From contig JADGPY010000101.1 in assembly GCA_017882205.1 (NCBI GenBank), positions 1-8,609 of the forward strand: a DNA stretch of 8,609 bases, written 5' to 3'. The DNA is from Chitinophagaceae bacterium (GTDB lineage: Bacteria; Bacteroidota; Bacteroidia; Chitinophagales; Chitinophagaceae). Shown here piece after piece: positions 1 through 6,161 of the stretch. Position 1 is the stretch's first letter. Each line of letters begins with the position of its first letter. The position numbers and the translations under genes are program-made. Below the pieces are notes generated by a model. That model had not been told where the DNA came from, ran no database searches, and was given only the letters and a program-made list of their open reading frames with translations.

Positions 1-98
1 CCTCAACTATCCTTTGGCTTATTGTGGGTGCCATTGTTGGCGCCATCATAGGATACTTTTTCGGAGTCCAGATAGTTAAGGGACTATCGAAAAAATAA
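1..98 (+). CDS. C-terminal end of an unidentified small membrane protein (partial)
   Basis: The frame is open from the left edge to a TAA at 96-98 and gives about 31 residues. They form one hydrophobic helix rich in small residues (LIVGAIVGAIIGYFFG, a glycine-zipper-like pattern) followed by a short basic tail ending in LSKK. This reads as a final transmembrane helix with a cytoplasmic positive tail. The rest of the gene lies outside the window, so no family can be named. A weak AT-rich hairpin (AAGA at 97-100, TCTT at 106-109) runs into a T tract at 108-115 just after the stop and might act as a terminator, but the stem is too short for a separate call. Confidence 0.6.
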   Translation, partial: STILWLIVGAIVGAIIGYFFGVQIVKGLSKK

Positions 99-120
99 GA
101 ATTTATCTTTTTTTTCACAG

Positions 121-184
121 CTCCCCTTCTGTAGAGTTAGCCGGTCTTGTCACGCATGGAAGCGGTTGCGAGAGAGGCAAGGGG
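121..184 (+). other. GC-rich island with nested pairing potential, possible structured RNA
   Basis: By eye, several complementary segments nest in order: CCCCTT (123-128) with AAGGGG (179-184), GCC (140-142) with GGC (176-178), TCT (145-147) with AGA (173-175), and CGCA (153-156) with TGCG (167-170). The stretch is clearly richer in G and C than the surrounding AT-rich gap. It has no credible reading frame on either strand and is not a tRNA: there is no T-arm or acceptor pattern. I do not recognise it as SRP RNA, 6S RNA, RNase P RNA or a common riboswitch. It could be a 3' UTR element of the gene to the left, a small RNA on either strand, or chance. The strand given is only the one I folded. 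Confidence 0.25.
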
Positions 185-337
185 AAGTTACTTTTCTCAA
201 ACCAGCCCAATAGTTATTGTACTTCCGTGGGTAAATATAAAATAGGCAGTATCACCATCCTTCCTGTTGAAATTAAAATCATACATAGAAAATTCTAAGC
301 AACCGATCGTGCTTGAGATAGTTGACTGAATAAACAT

Positions 338-1111
338 TTATCGGTTTTCATCCACTTCCTCTTCCCTGTTTTCATTGTACTCCAAAATGAAATTATTGAT
401 GCCTTCGCCAATTAAGATATTGATATATTTTTGCTGAATAAGCTCCAGCAAATTCAGGAATAGAAATATAGCGTGAATCCTATTCTCACAAATCTCAAAT
501 AGTGTTTCAAAAGAAAGCGTATGTTCCCTTTCCGTTAGTTCCAGCATAAATGCACGACTCCCTTCCATTGTATAGTCGTACTGGACCACGGTGTGTACCG
601 GCTGATTTCTTTTTTCATGGAGGCGCTGAGCCACTTTTTCAAATGCTTTCATAAGCTTGAAAAGAGTGACTGTCTGAATTTCAGTGCCCTCTCCTGCCTG
701 CTCTGCAATAAGGGCAAGTTCATTTTCCAGGTTTCCACGTTTCACCATAAGCATTCTTATGGCCTCCATCTCCTGCATTTCGACAGCTGCCTGTTTGAAC
801 TTACGATATTCCAAAATCTTATCAATAAGTTCTTGTCTTGGATCTATCTCGTTGCCAAGCAGATCAACTTCTTTCCGTGGCAATAACATCCTGGCCTTGA
901 TTCGCATCAGGGTACTGATAAAAAGGATGAACTCACTACTAAGTTCAATATTCACGGATTCACTTGCATGAATATAATCAAGAAATTCATTCGTGATCTT
1001 TGTAATGGGAATGTTGTAAATATCCAACTCATCCCGTTCTATAAAAAATAGAAGAAGATCAAATGGCCCCTCGAACTGTGGTAATCTGATTTGATAGATT
1101 TCAGTATTCAC
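338..1111 (-). CDS. scpA: Segregation and condensation protein A (ScpA kleisin)
   Basis: ScpA is the kleisin subunit of the SMC-ScpA-ScpB condensin, which compacts and helps segregate the nucleoid. The 257-residue product has the hallmark N-terminal block at residues 10-46 (LPQFEGPFDLLLFFIERDEL, then DIYNIPI and FLDYI), the Smc-neck-binding helical domain. A middle region rich in Arg, Lys and Glu includes RMLLPRKEVD near 74-83. The C-terminal part (HAIFLFLNLLELIQQKYI) matches the winged-helix region that contacts the Smc head. The last residues (NENREEEVDENR) are a short acidic tail. The length is normal. The start is a GTG; it puts LPQFEGPFDLLL at the usual distance from the N-terminus, and I see no Shine-Dalgarno. 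scpB is not adjacent. The upstream neighbour's terminator ends only about 11 bases before this start, so the gene's own promoter is unclear. Confidence 0.95.
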   Translation of the reverse strand: MNTEIYQIRLPQFEGPFDLLLFFIERDELDIYNIPITKITNEFLDYIHASESVNIELSSEFILFISTLMRIKARMLLPRKEVDLLGNEIDPRQELIDKILEYRKFKQAAVEMQEMEAIRMLMVKRGNLENELALIAEQAGEGTEIQTVTLFKLMKAFEKVAQRLHEKRNQPVHTVVQYDYTMEGSRAFMLELTEREHTLSFETLFEICENRIHAIFLFLNLLELIQQKYINILIGEGINNFILEYNENREEEVDENR

Positions 1112-1122
1112 AACTTCAATTT

Positions 1123-1153
1123 AAAAAAAATCCCGGTGATTATTCACCGGGAT
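1123..1153 (-). terminator. Strong intrinsic terminator after the DUF3078 gene
   Basis: A perfect 10-bp inverted repeat (ATCCCGGTGA at 1130-1139, TCACCGGGAT at 1144-1153) encloses a 4-base loop. Read on the minus strand, a run of eight T follows the stem (A tract at 1123-1130 on the plus strand, sharing its last base with the stem). This is a textbook Rho-independent terminator, placed 35 bases after the stop of the outer-membrane protein gene and immediately before the scpA start at 1111. With no long T tract on the plus-strand side, it looks one-directional. Confidence 0.93.
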
Positions 1154-1188
1154 CACAAATTTATTAAATAATAACTTAGAACTGTTCT

Positions 1189-2241
1189 TTACTTCTTCTC
1201 CATCTTTTTGTGCATTCCATGCATACCCCAACCTGAATTCAGGTTGACACCAATACCCAAAATTGACTTAACCTGCCCATCTGCATGATTGTGGAAATAC
1301 CCGAACTTCTTAATATTATCGTCATATGCAATATCCAGACTGTAAATAGCTCTAAGCCAGTTATTCACTTTCAGAGTGAACATATTGGTCCAGAAAAGTT
1401 CTACATTTTGAGGTGCCTGGTGATGCACATCTGCAAATGCATCTATACGACCAGCATAGTTGACATTCCTGCATAGTTCAACATTGTAACCAAGAGAAGC
1501 ATACATACCATATTCCCATCTTACTTGTTTTGCAGGATCCACACTATACATTTGAGCAAGACTTACTTCCTTTACATTGGTATTTTTATCATTTACAAGG
1601 TACCCGGGAATATCCCCACCCTGGAACATATAGCTATAAGGGGAGTTGGAGACAATTACTGCACGGAATCCAGGTCCTGCATAAAAGGTTAAATGCCTTG
1701 TTTGCCATTGAATCCCTATAGGTGCGAAAGTCACATATCCAGGTGCGAATAAACCTGAGGTCCTTCTTTTTAAGCCCTGGTTCAGGTAATTCCTATCATA
1801 TCCATTTGAAAATTGTGACCTGAAGTCAAGAGCAGCTCCAAAGCCGATATGCTTTAAGTTTTTTGTATTAAAGCCTAAAGTGGAAAAATAATCAATCTTG
1901 TCATCATTTTTTATGGTGCGGTACTCATCAGTATTGATGAGGCCATAAGATAGGGCAAGTTGGTTATTCCAAAACCAGCAACCCCTTGTCCGATTCGCAT
2001 ATGCATTGCCGAATGCATTCGCAGATAATGAGAAAAGATCACTACCGGAGGCCCAGTTTTTGCTGCCGGTCTGGCCTGCAAACAACGAAAAGCTGGCACC
2101 TTTCTTCCAAACGGCCTTATCCTGAGGCATGGTTGCATGTTTTTCATGCATTCTTTTGCCATGTTTCTGGTGCTTTTGTTTCTGTGCAAAAACATTACAA
2201 CATAGGGTAGTGAATAAGAAAAAGATTAAAAATTTTTTCAT
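1189..2241 (-). CDS. DUF3078-family outer-membrane beta-barrel protein with His/Met-rich ends
   Basis: The 350-residue product starts with a type I signal peptide (MKKFLIFFLFTTLCCNVFA, probable cut before Q20); the cysteines do not form a lipobox. Residues 45-150 carry the DUF3078 pattern: WKKGASFSLFAGQTGSKNWASGSD, a tryptophan/aromatic strand WFWNNQLALSYG, the KNDDKIDY segment, and DFRSQFSNGYD. Beta strands rich in alternating aromatics continue to GIGVNLNSGW. The family is widespread in Bacteroidota, is thought to be outer-membrane, and has no established function. Unusual here are a His/Lys-rich segment right after the signal peptide (H24, H27, H32, H35 with M31 and M38) and a tail beyond the last strand with M340, H341, M343, H344 and M347. 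The ATG start is the only one that includes the signal peptide. The gene follows mscL by 117 bases and ends in a strong terminator. Confidence 0.85.
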   Translation of the reverse strand: MKKFLIFFLFTTLCCNVFAQKQKHQKHGKRMHEKHATMPQDKAVWKKGASFSLFAGQTGSKNWASGSDLFSLSANAFGNAYANRTRGCWFWNNQLALSYGLINTDEYRTIKNDDKIDYFSTLGFNTKNLKHIGFGAALDFRSQFSNGYDRNYLNQGLKRRTSGLFAPGYVTFAPIGIQWQTRHLTFYAGPGFRAVIVSNSPYSYMFQGGDIPGYLVNDKNTNVKEVSLAQMYSVDPAKQVRWEYGMYASLGYNVELCRNVNYAGRIDAFADVHHQAPQNVELFWTNMFTLKVNNWLRAIYSLDIAYDDNIKKFGYFHNHADGQVKSILGIGVNLNSGWGMHGMHKKMEKK

Positions 2242-2262
2242 GTTAGTTTGGTATTATAGTAC

Positions 2263-2275
2263 ACTTATTATAAGT
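2263..2275. promoter_or_regulatory. 13-bp perfect inverted repeat in the DUF3078 gene leader
   Basis: ACTTAT and ATAAGT flank a single base 22-34 bases upstream of the DUF3078 start, and the minus-strand reading includes TATAAT. A second small palindrome, AGCGCT (2276-2281), abuts it. The position suits an operator or an AT-rich promoter core, but short AT palindromes are common by chance in this base composition. Confidence 0.2.
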
Positions 2276-2358
2276 AGCGCTTAGCTTGATAAAACATTAA
2301 ACATTGCGAAAATAACATTTTTTTTCAAATAGAAAAATTAGCTACTCCCCACATAGGC

Positions 2359-2730
2359 CTATTTTTTTAAGGAATCCCTTATTTCAACGAGCAATTTATC
2401 AGTTGTTGACATTTCAGGAACCGTAACCACCACTTTCCTTTTCCTTATTAGCGTATTCATAGCTTTAATGATCATAAAGACCACGAAGGCCACGAAAAGA
2501 AAATCTACAACAGACTGAATAAACAGGCCATATTTTACTACCACTCCGTTTACCTCGGCCGTAAGGTCAGAAAAACTTTTCCCTATGAATGAGCCAATGA
2601 TCGGCATCAATACATTATCGACCAGTGCTGAAATAATCTTTCCAAATGCAGCACCGATGATCAGAGCAACAGCAAGATCCATGATGTTACCCTTCATGGC
2701 AAACTCTTTAAATTCTTTAATGAATCCCAT
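2359..2730 (-). CDS. mscL: Large-conductance mechanosensitive channel MscL
   Basis: MscL is a homopentameric inner-membrane channel that opens under membrane tension and releases solutes during hypo-osmotic shock. The 123-residue protein shows the amphipathic N-terminal helix and pore helix signature (KEFKEFAMKGNIMDLAVALIIGAAFGKII, residues 5-33), TM1 at about 16-44, a periplasmic loop at 45-67, TM2 at about 69-93 followed by a basic cluster RKRK, and the C-terminal bundle helix ending in LLVEIRDSLKK. Aligned by eye with the E. coli protein, gate residue L19 is kept, position 22 is Ala rather than Gly, and position 23 is Leu rather than Val. The ATG start gives the standard N-terminus. The gene lies 63 bases downstream of ppk2 on the same strand and may be co-transcribed with it. 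Confidence 0.97.
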   Translation of the reverse strand: MGFIKEFKEFAMKGNIMDLAVALIIGAAFGKIISALVDNVLMPIIGSFIGKSFSDLTAEVNGVVVKYGLFIQSVVDFLFVAFVVFMIIKAMNTLIRKRKVVVTVPEMSTTDKLLVEIRDSLKK

Positions 2731-2793
2731 AATTTTTGCTTTAGTTTGTTAGTAAATAAATGGTTATAGGTGTCTGCGATAGGCTGGCTTTTA

Positions 2794-3543
2794 TTATCCT
2801 TTTTTTAAACCTGGGTATTCCATATTAAGGTCCTTCAAAGTATCCAATACTTTTGATACCATGAAGTGTTCTTTGTACCAGTTCTGATCGCTTGGGACGA
2901 TCGTCCATGGAATAACATTACAATTTGCAAAACAATCCTCGTACATTTTCATGTACTGATCCCAAAGCCTGGCTTCTGCAAAATCGTTTTGATTATATTT
3001 CCACATTTTAGTTGGATCTTTCATTCTCTCTTCAAGTCGTTCATGTTGCTCTTCAGGAGAAACATGGAGATAAAACTTCAGGATGCTGGTATTGTTATGT
3101 TTTTTTAATAATTCTTCCCAATCATTTATAGCCTTCATTCTATTTTTTGCCGTTTTATCATCAATCCAGTTATGAACTCTTGTAATTAGAATATCTTCAT
3201 AATGGCTTCGGCTAAATATCTGGATCATCCCCTTTGCCGGTGCATGTTGATGAATCCTCCATAAAAAATCATGAGCTAATTCTTCTGGTGTAGGTGCTTT
3301 GAAACCTTTCACCGATATTCCTTGCGAATTTAATGCACCAAATACATTTCTTACCGCCCCGTCCTTACCACTGGCATCCATTCCCTGTATAACGACTAGC
3401 AATGAGTGCTTGTTTTCAGCATATAAAAGATTTTGCAATCCATCTATTTCAATCTTCATCTGCTGTGTTTTTTCTTTGGCCTTCTCTTTATCTATGTCCT
3501 TATCAGCCCTGGTACTGATCTCGCTTAGCTTAATATCTTTCAT
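2794..3543 (-). CDS. ppk2: Polyphosphate kinase 2 family protein (class III-like, polyP:AMP/ADP phosphotransferase)
   Basis: PPK2 enzymes move phosphate between inorganic polyphosphate and nucleotides in the cytoplasm. The 249-residue sequence is a single PPK2 domain. Visible are the Walker A motif GMDASGKDG (54-62), preceded by LLVVIQ, the Walker B-like motif FSRSHYEDILITRVH (110-124), and the lid module with RMKDPTKMWKYNQNDF (173-188) and LWDQYMKMYE. The SHYED variant, rather than SWYNR, points to class III, whose studied members phosphorylate both AMP and ADP with polyphosphate. The residue after the first Phe of the Walker B-like motif is Ser; Asp (classic) or Asn (class III) is what I would expect. 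The N-terminal 40 residues are charged and helical, as in other single-domain members. The ATG start gives a normal length. The gene is divergent from the DMT transporter with 51 bases between them, and mscL follows on the same strand. Confidence 0.92.
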   Translation of the reverse strand: MKDIKLSEISTRADKDIDKEKAKEKTQQMKIEIDGLQNLLYAENKHSLLVVIQGMDASGKDGAVRNVFGALNSQGISVKGFKAPTPEELAHDFLWRIHQHAPAKGMIQIFSRSHYEDILITRVHNWIDDKTAKNRMKAINDWEELLKKHNNTSILKFYLHVSPEEQHERLEERMKDPTKMWKYNQNDFAEARLWDQYMKMYEDCFANCNVIPWTIVPSDQNWYKEHFMVSKVLDTLKDLNMEYPGLKKG

Positions 3544-3566
3544 ACAGCTCTTGTTTTAGTTCAATT

Positions 3567-3597
3567 TTTAAATATACAAAGATTTCCCCCACCTTTG
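3567..3597 (+). promoter_or_regulatory. Candidate Bacteroidota promoter for the DMT transporter
   Basis: CACCTTTG at 3590-3597 matches the Bacteroidota -7 pattern TAnnTTTG except at the first base. TTTA at 3567-3570 stands in for the -33 TTTG with a 19-base spacer. If it is used, transcription would start near 3602-3605 and the transporter mRNA would be nearly leaderless. It lies in the same 51-base gap that must hold the ppk2 promoter on the other strand. AATCTTTG (minus, 3577-3584) is a one-mismatch -7 candidate for ppk2. Confidence 0.35.
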
Positions 3598-4500
3598 CCA
3601 ACTCATATTTTGAACAAACTACTTATTAACTGGCTGATATTTCTCCTGCTTTCATTTATCTGGGGAAGTTCTTTCATCCTTATAAAGACAGGATTGGAAG
3701 CCCTGTCCTCATACCAGGTAGCTTCCATTAGAATTGTTTCTGCAGGGATTGTAGTACTACCCCTCACCATCAGAAACCTAAAAAGTATTCCGAAGAAAAA
3801 ACTCGTATTGGTATTTTTATCAGGAGTGATGGGAAGCCTACTTCCGTCCTATCTATTTTGTATTGCTGAAACCCATATTGACAGTGCGCTTGCAGGTATG
3901 CTAAACTCCCTGACCCCAATATTTGCCATCGTTACAGGCGCCCTATTATTTAAATACAGCATTCCTTCCGGCAAAATAATTGGAATAATTGTTGGTTTCC
4001 TGGGCAGCATCCTTTTATTGTTGAGCCAGGGAGTTACAGGCACCGGTAATTTGTATTTTATGTCTTTTGTGATATTAGCAACCTTATTATACGGCATTAA
4101 TGTAAACATGGTACACAAATTCCTCAGCGAAGTACGGTCCCTTACTATTGTATCAGTAGCCTTAACATTGTGTGCCATACCCGCATTATTGGTGTTGATA
4201 TTTAGTGGCTATTTTCAGCTGCCACATGGATCATCAGCATTCTTTCACAGCACGCTCGCCTCTTCTGTTTTAGGCATTGTGGGAACTGCTATAGCCACTA
4301 TCTTTTTTTATGTACTGATTAAAAGAGCGGGAGTAATTTTTTCTTCGATGGTTACATACGGAATTCCTTTCATTGCCATTTTTTGGGGACTACTTGTAAG
4401 TGAACATATAACATGGAAAGAAACAGGATCGCTTGTAATAATATTAGCAGGGGTTTTTATTGCTAACCGTGGACCAAGGACGGTTGCTGTGCCAGACTAG
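3595..4500 (+). CDS. EamA/DMT-superfamily transporter (10 TM)
   Basis: The 301-residue product is almost entirely hydrophobic and shows two EamA repeats, about residues 13-145 and 153-292, giving ten predicted helices in the inner membrane. The first helix carries the family signature FIWGSSFILIKTGLEAL (21-37). The first repeat contains LPSYLFCIAETHIDSALAGMLNSLTPIF, which aligns with the conserved TM3-TM4 region. The second ends in YGIPFIAIFWGLLVSEHITWKETGS, then VIILAGVFIANRG. Family members export amino acids, metabolites or drugs; the substrate cannot be read from sequence. There is no ATG before the first helix, so the start is probably a TTG, at 3595 or 3610. The 3595 choice sits inside a candidate promoter, so 3610 may be correct. 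The 3' end overlaps the opposing hydroxylase gene by 38 bases. Confidence 0.9.
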   Translation: MPTHILNKLLINWLIFLLLSFIWGSSFILIKTGLEALSSYQVASIRIVSAGIVVLPLTIRNLKSIPKKKLVLVFLSGVMGSLLPSYLFCIAETHIDSALAGMLNSLTPIFAIVTGALLFKYSIPSGKIIGIIVGFLGSILLLLSQGVTGTGNLYFMSFVILATLLYGINVNMVHKFLSEVRSLTIVSVALTLCAIPALLVLIFSGYFQLPHGSSAFFHSTLASSVLGIVGTAIATIFFYVLIKRAGVIFSSMVTYGIPFIAIFWGLLVSEHITWKETGSLVIILAGVFIANRGPRTVAVPD

Positions 4501-5383
4501 TTTCTTCTTCCACCAATTCTTTTCTCAGTTCTGTGGCAGTCCTGGAGCTTCCATCATGACTCCATCCTGGCGGCATAAAGAGATACTTTAATTTTATAAA
4601 GAAAGGAATATCTTTTTGCAGATCCTTTCGTACGCTTTCAAATTCATGAAAGATGATATTAGCCAGGTGATGTGGATTTTCCAATGGTTTCACAAGACCA
4701 TATCTGATCGGGTCTTCAGGCAACTCAGCCTGGAAAGTTCCAAACATCCTGTCCCAAATGATGAGGACCATTCCCATGTTTCTATCGAGATAACGGATAT
4801 TACTTGCATGATGTACACGATGATGAGAAGGGCTAACAAAAACTGCTTCAAACCATTCGGGCATCTTTTTTATGTACTGTGTATGAACCAGGATTCCATA
4901 GATCTGTGTAAGTGAATACATGAATACAATATCCACTGGCCTGAACCCTAGCAATACCAGCGGAATAAAATAAATAAACCGATATAAAGGCTGAAAAACA
5001 GAAGAGCGAAAACCTGTGGTAAGATTAAATTGGCCGGAAGAATGATGGGTTACATGCACTGCCCAAAACAGCCGGCAATAGTGATCAACACGATGCTCAA
5101 TATAAAAAATGATGTCTTCTCCTATAAATAGCAACGGCCAGTACAGAAAAGGATTGAAACTAAGATCCATGAAATGAAAACGGAAAAACCACCATAAGAC
5201 CACCACATATACTAACCGGAAAATCAGATCAATAACCGAATTCACTGTGCATAGATAAATATTGATGAATGTATCCTTTATTGAATAATATTTCTTTACA
5301 TGCAAATGACTAAGCAGCATTTCAACTCCAATCACAAGGAAGTAGAGTGGTGTGCTGAATAATATGAGGAATTGTTCTTTCAT
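4463..5383 (-). CDS. Sterol desaturase/fatty acid hydroxylase superfamily membrane di-iron protein
   Basis: The 306-residue integral membrane protein has the full histidine set expected for a di-iron centre: HRVDH (97-101), HVTHH (110-114), H167 in VHTQY, and HHRVHH (187-192), with further histidines at 239-240. Hydrophobic helices lie at about 7-25, 43-67, 79-95, 133-165 and, weaker, 203-212. The spacing and the phrases WAVHVTHHSSGQFNLTTGFR and SPSHHRVHH resemble alkylglycerol monooxygenase-like members, which oxidise ether lipids, but the superfamily also includes sterol, carotenoid and fatty acid hydroxylases, so the substrate is open. The C-terminal region after the last motif is soluble and polar. 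The ATG start follows the frr stop by 30 bases in the same frame. AAAGGAG (5403-5409) lies too far upstream to serve this ATG directly. The final 13 codons overlap the transporter gene on the other strand. Confidence 0.88.
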   Translation of the reverse strand: MKEQFLILFSTPLYFLVIGVEMLLSHLHVKKYYSIKDTFINIYLCTVNSVIDLIFRLVYVVVLWWFFRFHFMDLSFNPFLYWPLLFIGEDIIFYIEHRVDHYCRLFWAVHVTHHSSGQFNLTTGFRSSVFQPLYRFIYFIPLVLLGFRPVDIVFMYSLTQIYGILVHTQYIKKMPEWFEAVFVSPSHHRVHHASNIRYLDRNMGMVLIIWDRMFGTFQAELPEDPIRYGLVKPLENPHHLANIIFHEFESVRKDLQKDIPFFIKLKYLFMPPGWSHDGSSRTATELRKELVEEETSLAQQPSLVHG

Positions 5384-5413
5384 TGAAACATAAGAATGAT
5401 TTCTCCTTTGAGT

Positions 5414-5977
5414 TTAAACTGCCATTATCTCTTTTTCTTTCACAGCAAGATGTTTCTCAACCAGGGTAATGAATTTGTCTGTTATTACCTGGATATCATT
5501 TTCTGCGTCTTTAGCTGCATCTTCACTTAGACCTTCTTTTTGTAATTTTTTTATGTGTTCGATCGATTCGCGCCTGATACCTCTCACAGCAATTTTCGCA
5601 TGTTCTCCTTCTGCATTACTTCTCTTAACAAATTCCTTCCGTCTTTCTTCAGTCAGCGGCGGTAAAAAAAGGCGAATGATATTTCCATCATTTTGTGGAT
5701 TGATACCAATATTTGCAGCAATGATGGCTCTTTCGATGGGTTGAAGCATATTTTTCTCCCACGGCTGTACCGAAATAGTTCGCGCATCCATAACACTTAC
5801 ATTCGCCGCCTGGCTGATAGCTGTAGGATTACCATAATAATCCACAAATATACCTTCCAACATGGAAGGGTTGGCTTTTCCTGCCCTGATCCGTACTAAC
5901 TCTGCCTCCAGGTGATTAATAGCCTTTTTCATCGAATCCTGAGTGTCTTCTAAAATTAAACTAAGATCTTCTGTCAT
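5414..5977 (-). CDS. frr: Ribosome recycling factor
   Basis: RRF works with EF-G to split the post-termination ribosome. The 187-residue protein has the usual length and motifs: the N-terminal helix ending in LVRIRAGKANPSMLEGI (28-44), the beta-rich domain with VDYYGNPTAISQAANVSVMDARTISVQPWEKNML, IERAI and GINPQNDGNIIRLFLPPLTEERRKEFVK, then the long helices of domain I with AVRGIRRESIEHIKKL and ITDKFI, and a KEKEIM tail. The usual VRN-x-RR motif reads VRG-x-RR here (Asn to Gly), with the arginines kept. The ATG start puts domain I in register. In many bacteria pyrH lies just upstream of frr, but here the upstream gene is a polyprenyl-phosphate transferase 184 bases away. The gene ends 30 bases before the hydroxylase start, which suggests shared transcription. 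Confidence 0.98.
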   Translation of the reverse strand: MTEDLSLILEDTQDSMKKAINHLEAELVRIRAGKANPSMLEGIFVDYYGNPTAISQAANVSVMDARTISVQPWEKNMLQPIERAIIAANIGINPQNDGNIIRLFLPPLTEERRKEFVKRSNAEGEHAKIAVRGIRRESIEHIKKLQKEGLSEDAAKDAENDIQVITDKFITLVEKHLAVKEKEIMAV

Positions 5978-6161
5978 ATCCTTGCTGATTTATTCAATGA
6001 ATAAAGTAAAAGTGCTTGATAAGCAACTCTTGAAAAAATGAAAGGTAAAATTAATAAAATCAGATGTATAAAAAAGTTAAAGGAGGGATCAGGTTTGGTT
6101 ATACCCTTATTGAAGGCAGGCATCACAAATCTTTAATTCCGTAGGCATTTAATATTAGTGG

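Noticed and set aside
131..155. On the minus strand, ACCGGCTAACTC resembles a conserved 16S rRNA stretch
   Set aside because: The match is only about 12 bases and the flanks do not continue as rRNA, so it is treated as chance.
301..346. Inverted repeat AACCGAT (301-307) and ATCGGTT (340-346) around the scpA stop, as a terminator
   Set aside because: The arms are 32 bases apart, one arm lies in the last codons of scpA, and no T tract follows on the minus strand.
593..971. Two plus-strand frames of about 95 codons opposite scpA
   Set aside because: They are antisense shadows of scpA with unnatural composition (runs of Ser, Ile, Cys, Phe) and no family resemblance.
1911..2210. Alternate frames on both strands within the DUF3078 gene
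   Set aside because: They overlap the signal-peptide-bearing DUF3078 gene and show no conserved motif.
6070..6124. AAGGAGG in the wecA-frr gap followed by a short TTG frame on the plus strand
   Set aside because: The frame has only about 13 codons, the start is TTG, and this phylum rarely relies on such ribosome binding sites.
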